Assembly: GCA_016866385.1 (NCBI GenBank)
Contig: VGMU01000001.1
Span: 1 to 64,000, forward strand
Direction of reading: 5' to 3'
DNA from: Bacteroidota bacterium
GTDB taxonomy: Bacteria > Bacteroidota > Bacteroidia > Cytophagales > Cyclobacteriaceae
DNA: 64,000 nt
This document shows, one piece after another, positions 53,912-61,208 of this stretch; position 1 is the first letter of the stretch; each line of letters begins with the position of its first letter. The position numbers and the translations under genes are program-made. Below the pieces are notes generated by a model. The model worked only from the letters and a program-made list of their open reading frames with translations. It ran no database searches and was not told the DNA's origin.

Positions 53912-54894
53912 GGTTTAAAATGACTACCTGCATTCATCAAGACATTGCCTGCTCCTGTGGCTTTGGCAAAGGTAAATCCAGGGTGTACGGCAAATGCACC
54001 CACTTCTCCTTCTGTATTCATGGCTAAAAAACCAGCTTGAATATCTTCAATTTGTTTGTTTTTGGCTACCAATCTTCTCACCGCTTCTTCGCAGGCTTCC
54101 TGTGGGCTTCTCCCCTGTCGCATCAATTCCACAATTAGAAAACTTCCACAAATTCGAATGATAGATTCTCCCAATCCAGTAGCTGTGGCTGCGCCCACTT
54201 GGTCGTCCACAAATAAACCCGCTCCAATGATGGGACTATCACCCACCCTTCCATGCATTTTATAGGCCAATCCACTGGTAGTACAGCTACCGGCCAACTT
54301 CCCTGCCGCATCCAGTCCAATCATCCCGATGGTATCGTGATTCTCTCTATTGATCACGGGCTTGTACTTGCTATGCATCTTCCATTTGTCATATTCTTGT
54401 TGCGCTTTGGGACTCAGCACTTCGGGTTCCATAGGAAAGCCTTGTGCTAGGGCAAACTGCCTAGCCCCTTCGCCTACCATCATCACGTGGGGAGTTTTTT
54501 CCATCACTGCACGAGCTAAGGAAATGGGGTGTTTCACTTGCCGGACAAAGGCTACAGAACCGCAAGACCCATCCCCACACATGATGGAGGCATCTAAGGT
54601 GGTGATCCCTTCCCGATCTGGAAGCCCTTGCAAGCCTACAGAAAGATTTTCCATGTCCAATTCTGTTGTTCTAACCCCAGCTTCGACGGCGTCTAAGATA
54701 CTCCCCGTATTTTTCAATTTTTCCCAAGCATTGGCATTGGCAGGAATTCCATGATCCCAGGTGGAAAGGATCAAAGGCTTTTCTGTCTTCCTAGTCCGGC
54801 TAGGACCTGCCACAGCATCTAAGGAAGCCATGCCAGGTAAAATTAGGGCGGATCCGAGCAAAGATTGCTTAATAAACTTTCTTCTATGGGACAT
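53908..54894 (-). CDS. Exported N4-glycosylasparaginase/isoaspartyl peptidase (Ntn hydrolase)
   Basis: A 328-residue Ntn-hydrolase proenzyme. The N-terminus has a TAT-like signal, SHRRKFIKQSLLGSALILPG with R4-R5, so it is exported. Autocleavage would occur before T188 in NHDTIGMIGLDA, giving the nucleophile threonine of the beta chain, followed by AGSCTTSGLAYKMHGRVGDS with the substrate-binding residues. WDHGIPANANAW is typical of glycosylasparaginase. It would cleave GlcNAc-Asn from glycoproteins or hydrolyse asparagine. It is first in an operon with cutC and the FG-GAP lipoprotein. Confidence 0.9.
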   Translation of the reverse strand: MSHRRKFIKQSLLGSALILPGMASLDAVAGPSRTRKTEKPLILSTWDHGIPANANAWEKLKNTGSILDAVEAGVRTTELDMENLSVGLQGLPDREGITTLDASIMCGDGSCGSVAFVRQVKHPISLARAVMEKTPHVMMVGEGARQFALAQGFPMEPEVLSPKAQQEYDKWKMHSKYKPVINRENHDTIGMIGLDAAGKLAGSCTTSGLAYKMHGRVGDSPIIGAGLFVDDQVGAATATGLGESIIRICGSFLIVELMRQGRSPQEACEEAVRRLVAKNKQIEDIQAGFLAMNTEGEVGAFAVHPGFTFAKATGAGNVLMNAGSHFKP

Positions 54895-54979
54895 GGATTG
54901 TATTTTAGATTCAAGGAGTTAAATTATACATTTTGCGTCAAATAATCCCTTCTTTCATCTAAATACTCCAAACAAATCC

Positions 54980-55741
54980 ATGCGACCATACCTGTTAAGA
55001 GAGGCTAGTTGGAAATCATTAAAAACCTTCCGCTACGACCTTGCTATTTTGCCCTGGGGTGCTACTGAAGCACACAATTACCACCTTCCCTATGGTACAG
55101 ACTGCTACGAAGCAGATGCGATAGCCCAGGAAGGAGCAAGGAAAGCTTGGGACAAGGGAAATAAAGTAGTGGTCCTTCCTTGCATCCCTTTCGGGGTAAA
55201 TACGGGACAATCCGATATCTACCTAGACATCAATCTCAATCCAAGCACGCAATTGATTATCCTGCAGGACATCATCACCGTACTGGAAAGACAGGGTCTA
55301 AAGAAATTATTGATCTTGAATAGCCACGGGGGCAATAATTTTCAGCCCATGCTGCGCGAACTTGGACTGAAGTTCCCCTCCATGCTGCTTTTCACCAGCA
55401 ACTGGTTTCAGGCTCTGGATAAAAACAAATACTTTGAAGAAGGGGGAGACCATGCTGACGAAATGGAAACTTCCCTGATTCAATACCTTCACCCCGAGCT
55501 GGTTGCCCCCTTGACCGAGGCAGGAGAAGGAAAAGAAAAAAAATCAGTCATCCGAGGCATTCGGGAAAAATGGGCCTGGGCAGAACGAAAATGGTCAGAG
55601 GTGACCGAAGACACTGGGATTGGAAATCCAAAAAAATCCTCTCCCGAAAAAGGAAAGCGGTATTTTGAGGACGTCACCGACAAGGTGGCCGAACTGATGG
55701 AAGATATTTGTCAGGCTAGGCCTGGAGCACTCTACCGCTGA
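54980..55741 (+). CDS. Creatininase family hydrolase
   Basis: A 253-residue metal-dependent amidohydrolase. Metal ligands are visible in LPWGATEAHNYHLPYGTD (E30, H32 and D41) and in LILNSHGGNN (histidine near 110), plus a glutamate in HADEMETSL. Members include creatininase, MftE-type peptidases and formamidopyrimidine hydrolases, so the substrate is open. It is divergent from the asparaginase (85 bp between starts) and ends next to the stop of the CRTAC1-like gene. Confidence 0.88.
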   Translation: MRPYLLREASWKSLKTFRYDLAILPWGATEAHNYHLPYGTDCYEADAIAQEGARKAWDKGNKVVVLPCIPFGVNTGQSDIYLDINLNPSTQLIILQDIITVLERQGLKKLLILNSHGGNNFQPMLRELGLKFPSMLLFTSNWFQALDKNKYFEEGGDHADEMETSLIQYLHPELVAPLTEAGEGKEKKSVIRGIREKWAWAERKWSEVTEDTGIGNPKKSSPEKGKRYFEDVTDKVAELMEDICQARPGALYR

Positions 55742-58700
55742 TCAATTGGTAGTAGGGAGACTCAAAGGAACTTCCTTGCCCTGATAGGTAATCATTTTTA
55801 CCGCAGAGACTCCTGCGGGCAGGGAGATGACCCTACTGGATTGAGAGGCAAAGCCTGCCCCTAAACCCAGGTCGACCCGTTGTTTTCTACCGTCTGCAAA
55901 ATCCAGCACCACAGCCATAGCTTCGACAGGAGGTAAAAGGTTACGAAGATTGGAATTCTTTCCTGCGAAGGCTAACAATTTAGACCGATTTTGAGAAGCC
56001 AAATACAACATCGATCCATTGGCAGTACTCAACTTGACCAAGGCTTTGGCATCTCCAGGCACCATAAATCCACTTGCTCTGCCTGGCATGTACTTCAATT
56101 CACCTTTCCCGTTGCCCAAAAGGATCCAACCTATAGAGGCGTCTAATCGACCAATGAAAACTTCATTTCCATAATCGTTACCTACCATCATCAGGTCAGT
56201 ATAGCCGTCTCCATTAAAATCGTCTGCAACGATACCATTCATCGGAGCTAGCTGAGCTTGTATCGGTAATTCATGAATAGAAAACTTCCCGCCACCAAGG
56301 TTTTCTACCCATACCGAACGATCAAATGTTCCTGTGAATACTCGGGCATCCTTTTTTTCCTCTTCGGTAAAAAAGGTCTGCTCAGTACTCTTGGCAAAAT
56401 ACTTGTAGCGATCAAATTTTCGTCTAAACATGGGGCTTTGGCCAATCAAATCGTCCCAGAAATGACTTGGAAAAGCCTGATATTCCCCTCCAATTTTTTC
56501 CTTGTAGTAGGCAAAAGAAATGGGATCCACCGAACCATTCGCATCAAAATCTTTGGCATAAACCTTCACCGGCCGATCCGCAGAAGGATGATAGGCATTA
56601 TTAGCACCTAGATTTCCTACAATCCAATCTGAATCTCCGTCTTGATCAAGGTCAGCGCTGGCTATAGAATTCCACCAACCGGTATAGGATTCCAAGCCAG
56701 TCTCTTTGGCTAGCTGAAAAGCAGTACCTTTGTTGAGCAGCACGGTAATCGGCATCAATTCCCCCACTACCACCAAATCTACTTTTCCATCGGCATTGAC
56801 ATCAGAGAAAAGCGCATCGGTAATCATGCCTATTTTTTCTAATCCAGGAAGCCAGGTAGAGGTAGCATCCACCAAGGTTCCTCCTTGATTTTTCAAAAGG
56901 AAGCTCTTTTCTGCTAAGGGATATTGACCTATAGGACTTCTCCCCCCTACAAAAAGGTCCATCCATCCATCTCCATCTATGTCTGCTCCGCGAACTACGC
57001 TGCCGTTTGCTAGAGGAAGACTAGCTCTTTTATCCAGACTAAAATTACCCCTGCCATCGTTGAGATAGAGCCTGTCCTGATATTCAGGAGCGTTGGGAAC
57101 AAACTCAGCGCTGCCCGAAACCAAATACATGTCTAGGTCTCGATCTTGATCCAAATCAAAAAGGAGAATACCCGTGATTTCTTCTCGAATAGACTCTTTG
57201 GGGAGCAATTCTTTCTTGGAAAAACTATCGTCTTGGTTTTGGCTATACCACACCGGAGCAAAGCCTGCAGAAGATCCAATCACGACATCCTCTCTTCCGT
57301 CCCCATTCAAGTCACCAACTGCCAAGGTGGGCCCATATTGAGATAGTTTGTGAGGAAGAGTACGCTGTACGTTAAAATCAATTTTGTCGTCTTCTTGATG
57401 TAGGTAATCTATCCCCAAAGAGGCGGATACTTCAGTCAGCAATTGATTTGCTTCTTCCAAGTTTTTTACTGCTACCGAAGTAGTTCCAGCAGAGGCGGAT
57501 GCATAATCCATTTCTATGACTTGGTTGGACCCAACATCCGTTACGCGGTTGACCTTTCCATCGGGCCACATCACCAGTACTTCCTTTACTATCTTGCTGC
57601 TATCTACACCAAAATGAATAATCGGCTCTGTGGAAGACATGTATCCCCTTACCACCTGCATTTCTTGATAGCCCAATTGGTCTTGGTTGTAGGTGATCCA
57701 AACCTTTGCGCCAAGACCATCAGGATTCTTTTTATTTCCTTTGAGTTTTACTCTGAGGTAATTGGGCTTTTCTTTTTTCTGGTTGAGCTTATTTTCAAAT
57801 ACAAAGGCAGGATCATTGATATTGTTGACCACATAATCCAAATCGCCATCAAGGTCTAAATCGACTAAAACGGCACCATTGGAAAAAGAAGGCTGATTTA
57901 ATCCCCAAGTCTCTCCCACGTCTTCGAAGGCTAATTCTCCCACTTGCCTGTAGGCATAATTCGGTATTTTAACTATGGGTATAGAATCTAGCAATTGCCT
58001 TATTGAGGCAATATTGCCTACATCCGCTCTATAATTGGCAAAATCCTTATCGGTGATATCTCGTGGAAATCCATTGGTGATCAACAAATCTCGTCTTCCA
58101 TCGTTGTCTATGTCAGCCATTAAGGGGGCCCAGCTCCAGTCGGTTTGATACACTCCAGAAAGCATTCCTACTTCGCTGAAAGGGATACCAGGACCATTAT
58201 TGATGTGCAACATATTTCGAACGTATTGGTATTCGTAGCCAAACTGCTCGTTGTTGATGTAGGTCTGGTAAACGTTTTTTCCAATGGTAGTCTTCTTTCT
58301 ATAGCTATCCTCTCCTAGCATGTCGATGGTGATCAGGTCAGGCAAGCCATCGTTGGTAAGGTCTGCCATATCAGAGCCCATGGAGAATTGGCTTTGGTGT
58401 CGAAGGACTTCCTTAGTTTTATTGGAAAAGGCACCGTTTTGATTATTGATATATAGGATATCGTTGGTAATGTAGTCGTTGCTGACATGGATGTCGGGCC
58501 ATCCGTCGTTATTTACATCCCCTATGGCCAGTCCCAATCCAAAGCCCTCGTAGGTTATCCCAGCTTCTAGGGTTACATTGGTAAAGGTGCCATCCCCATT
58601 GTTTTTATAAAAGGAATCGTTGTTGATAGCAGAACCATCGGTGATTTTTTCCTTGAAATTGGTGGGTTTAATGGCCAATTGCTCATTATTCAACACGTAA

Positions 58701-59266
58701 AGATCCAAGTCTCCATCCAAATCGTAATCCAAAAAAGCTGCTCCCATGGAATTACCAGGATCGGCAATGCCGTACTGACTAGCCATCTCTTTAAATCTAA
58801 GTACGCCTTGAGCATCCTTGCCTTGATTCACAAAAAGTAGGTTATTTCTTTCCCCAGGACCTTTTTTCATGGCAGTAGCCACGTAGAGGTCGGGCCAACC
58901 GTCTTCGTTGATATCTACCACTACCGTCCCAGTGCACCACCTATCGGTTGCCATGATACCAGCATCTTCAGATACATCACTAAAAGTAAATTTTCCTTGA
59001 TTTAAATACAGTCGGTTGGGTACTTGATTGCCCGTAAAAAATAAATCGGGTAATCCATCCCGGTCAAAATCCGCGGTTGCAACTCCCCCTCCATTAAATA
59101 TGTATTCGTCGGTAAGGATATTGAAACTATCCGATTCGATGATTTCATTGTTGAAATCGATACCCGTTTCTTCCGGGGACTTGTGTTCAAAAAGCGAATC
59201 TTTTTGTTGACAAGCAGTAAAACTTAGGACAACAAATACGTAGGGGAGAAAGGAAATCTTACTCAT
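55742..59266 (-). CDS. CRTAC1-like FG-GAP/ASPIC lipoprotein
   Basis: A 1174-residue lipoprotein (signal LSFTAC, then QQKDSLFE). The N-terminal 480 residues have many FG-GAP/VCBS repeats with loops like ATADFDRDGLPDLFFTGN, DINEDGWPDLYV, DYDLDGDLDLYV and DVNNDGWPDIHV. An ASPIC/UnbV domain lies near 500-575 (NYLRVKLKGNKKNPDGLGAK, then MWPDGKVN). A second propeller follows (GDLNGDGREDVVIGS and others). The pattern is RNA/CRTAC1-like, as found next to SusCD in Bacteroidota. It follows susD after a terminator; read-through or a separate promoter is possible. Likely surface-located; ligand unknown. Confidence 0.88.
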   Translation of the reverse strand: MSKISFLPYVFVVLSFTACQQKDSLFEHKSPEETGIDFNNEIIESDSFNILTDEYIFNGGGVATADFDRDGLPDLFFTGNQVPNRLYLNQGKFTFSDVSEDAGIMATDRWCTGTVVVDINEDGWPDLYVATAMKKGPGERNNLLFVNQGKDAQGVLRFKEMASQYGIADPGNSMGAAFLDYDLDGDLDLYVLNNEQLAIKPTNFKEKITDGSAINNDSFYKNNGDGTFTNVTLEAGITYEGFGLGLAIGDVNNDGWPDIHVSNDYITNDILYINNQNGAFSNKTKEVLRHQSQFSMGSDMADLTNDGLPDLITIDMLGEDSYRKKTTIGKNVYQTYINNEQFGYEYQYVRNMLHINNGPGIPFSEVGMLSGVYQTDWSWAPLMADIDNDGRRDLLITNGFPRDITDKDFANYRADVGNIASIRQLLDSIPIVKIPNYAYRQVGELAFEDVGETWGLNQPSFSNGAVLVDLDLDGDLDYVVNNINDPAFVFENKLNQKKEKPNYLRVKLKGNKKNPDGLGAKVWITYNQDQLGYQEMQVVRGYMSSTEPIIHFGVDSSKIVKEVLVMWPDGKVNRVTDVGSNQVIEMDYASASAGTTSVAVKNLEEANQLLTEVSASLGIDYLHQEDDKIDFNVQRTLPHKLSQYGPTLAVGDLNGDGREDVVIGSSAGFAPVWYSQNQDDSFSKKELLPKESIREEITGILLFDLDQDRDLDMYLVSGSAEFVPNAPEYQDRLYLNDGRGNFSLDKRASLPLANGSVVRGADIDGDGWMDLFVGGRSPIGQYPLAEKSFLLKNQGGTLVDATSTWLPGLEKIGMITDALFSDVNADGKVDLVVVGELMPITVLLNKGTAFQLAKETGLESYTGWWNSIASADLDQDGDSDWIVGNLGANNAYHPSADRPVKVYAKDFDANGSVDPISFAYYKEKIGGEYQAFPSHFWDDLIGQSPMFRRKFDRYKYFAKSTEQTFFTEEEKKDARVFTGTFDRSVWVENLGGGKFSIHELPIQAQLAPMNGIVADDFNGDGYTDLMMVGNDYGNEVFIGRLDASIGWILLGNGKGELKYMPGRASGFMVPGDAKALVKLSTANGSMLYLASQNRSKLLAFAGKNSNLRNLLPPVEAMAVVLDFADGRKQRVDLGLGAGFASQSSRVISLPAGVSAVKMITYQGKEVPLSLPTTN

Positions 59267-59345
59267 CTGAATGCAGCTTCGGGATTAGAGTAGAAAAATA
59301 ACACATTCCCCTATGGAAAAAAATAAAGTTAGCGAAGTACAATAA

Positions 59346-59374
59346 AAAAGAGAAGGTCCGAAAACCTTCTCTTT
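59346..59374 (-). terminator. Intrinsic terminator after susD
   Basis: AAAGAGAAGGT and ACCTTCTCTTT form an 11-bp stem around a short loop, with a U tract in the minus-strand RNA. It lies 22 bp after the susD stop and divides it from the CRTAC1-like gene. Confidence 0.88.
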
Positions 59375-59395
59375 AAATTTTATAACTAAGTAAGC

Positions 59396-61129
59396 TTAGA
59401 AACCCGGGTTTTGAACCAAGATATCCTTACCTACTAGGTCAATTTGATCTTGAGGGATGGGAACCCACTTAAACTTGTCGGCATACTTGGATCCACCCAA
59501 GGCAGAAGCAAGTTTCACTCCATCGTAAGCAAAGTAGAAATCCAATTCCGCTTGAGCAGTACCCCAACGCTGTAAGTCATAGAATCTATGTCCTTCCATA
59601 CCCAATTCAAGGAGACGCTCGTGACGCACGGCCAACTGGGCAGTAGCCTTGCTGGTCCAAGCTGTGTTGTATGTGCTAATCACGTAGTTGGCAGCATTGG
59701 TACCATTGGATCTCTTAAGGAAAGAGTTGATTGCTCTAGTTCTCACACGGTTTACATACTCACGTGCTTTTTCCAAGCTTCCAACTTCGATCTCAGCTTC
59801 TGCAGCAAGCAATAGGATGTCTGCAAAACGGATGATCATGAAGTTGATTCCTGTATAACCTGGGGTCCAGGAAGAGTTGTCTTGGAAGGTTCCTGCTTCA
59901 GACTTAGCATACACATACTTCTTTGGAGAGTATGGTCCTGCATTGGGCTGGTTACGGATCCAAGCTTGACCTGGGTGATCCATCCAATCCAAGTAAGGGA
60001 TACCTCTACGACCTACGGTATGATCCAATCGTGGATCCAAATTACCTGCATCTGGAGTAAAGGCAGCACCTGAAGCTACGCCCATATCATTTTTCACTTC
60101 ATTGGCAGCGCCATTATAAGTCTTATCCAAAAGTGGAAGGCCATTAGCATCTGTTCTGAAAGCATTGACGAAGGTAAAGCTTGGCTGGAAGAATCCGCAG
60201 CAGTTACCTGGACCCGCAGGACCGGTATTGTAAGGGAAGTTCAAGTCAAACTCAGGGTTGGCATTGGCTACAGATCCCGTGTTAGCAGCAGACTGATACG
60301 CCCAGATAGACTCTTGGTGGTTATCGTTTTTACCGCGGAACATGTCATCGTAGTATGGAACCAAACCGTACTTCAAGCCATTGGAAGTTACCCCATTGGC
60401 AATCACGTCGTCAAACAACGCTTTTGCCTTGGTATATTCCTTAGTATACATGTAGACCTTAGCCAAGTAAGATTTTGCTGCCCATACGTTTACTCGACCT
60501 ACTTGAGGCTGAGTAGCAGGAAGCTTAGAAATAGCATACTCTAAGTCAGCTACGATAAATGGATAAAGAGATTTGTCATTCTTCACTTTTTCCAAGCCAG
60601 ATCCGTAATCTACATTTTCGTCCACATAAGGAGTCTTATCGTAGTCACGAGCAAGCTCGAAATAGAAGTGCGCTCTTAGGAATCTTGCTTGAGCAGAAAG
60701 TCGAGTCACATCTGTAGGAGTCACATCAGGACCAGCCTTCTTCAATAGTCTTAACACGCTATTTGCTCTAGCAATACCTTCATAACATACGTTGTACTTT
60801 GAACCCATTTCTCCAGATGCAGCATTGTTTTCAAAACGCTGAATAGGGTTAATGGTAGTAAAGTCACCAGGGTCAGTACCTTTATTGGCCTCACCTCCAC
60901 GAATACTTCCCCACACCCAGTTGGATGGGGATCCTAGTCTGTTGCCACGTCCGTTTACTTGGGAATAGGCCGCGATCAACGATGCATCAAGACCAGCTAG
61001 GGAAATAAGCTGATTTTCAGACAATTGGCCAACCGGCGGGACTTCCAAAAACTCCTCGCTACAACTCACTGCTACCAACATCGCTCCGGATGCAAGTAGG
61101 ACACCGATTTTTAATTTGAAATTATTCAT
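59396..61129 (-). CDS. susD-like: SusD/RagB family outer-membrane lipoprotein
   Basis: A 577-residue lipoprotein from the ATG at 61129; a TTG four codons earlier is less likely. The signal ends VAVSC (C23) and CSEE matches the Bacteroidota surface-export signal. TPR-like helices follow, with YNVCYEGIARANSVLRLLKK and QARFLRAHFYFELARDYDKT in the N-terminal RagB part. The C-terminal part has INFMIIRFADILLLAAEAEI and RHERLLELGMEGHRFYDLQR, typical of SusD. It is the lid of the SusC transporter and binds the nutrient. No polysaccharide-degrading gene is adjacent, so the substrate is unknown. Confidence 0.95.
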   Translation of the reverse strand: MNNFKLKIGVLLASGAMLVAVSCSEEFLEVPPVGQLSENQLISLAGLDASLIAAYSQVNGRGNRLGSPSNWVWGSIRGGEANKGTDPGDFTTINPIQRFENNAASGEMGSKYNVCYEGIARANSVLRLLKKAGPDVTPTDVTRLSAQARFLRAHFYFELARDYDKTPYVDENVDYGSGLEKVKNDKSLYPFIVADLEYAISKLPATQPQVGRVNVWAAKSYLAKVYMYTKEYTKAKALFDDVIANGVTSNGLKYGLVPYYDDMFRGKNDNHQESIWAYQSAANTGSVANANPEFDLNFPYNTGPAGPGNCCGFFQPSFTFVNAFRTDANGLPLLDKTYNGAANEVKNDMGVASGAAFTPDAGNLDPRLDHTVGRRGIPYLDWMDHPGQAWIRNQPNAGPYSPKKYVYAKSEAGTFQDNSSWTPGYTGINFMIIRFADILLLAAEAEIEVGSLEKAREYVNRVRTRAINSFLKRSNGTNAANYVISTYNTAWTSKATAQLAVRHERLLELGMEGHRFYDLQRWGTAQAELDFYFAYDGVKLASALGGSKYADKFKWVPIPQDQIDLVGKDILVQNPGF

Positions 61130-61208
61130 TTGTTTAATCAATTATAGTTTATAACTCGATTCAAATTTAAATGTTTGAGAAATTTAAATACTATTTAAAT
61201 ATTAAATC

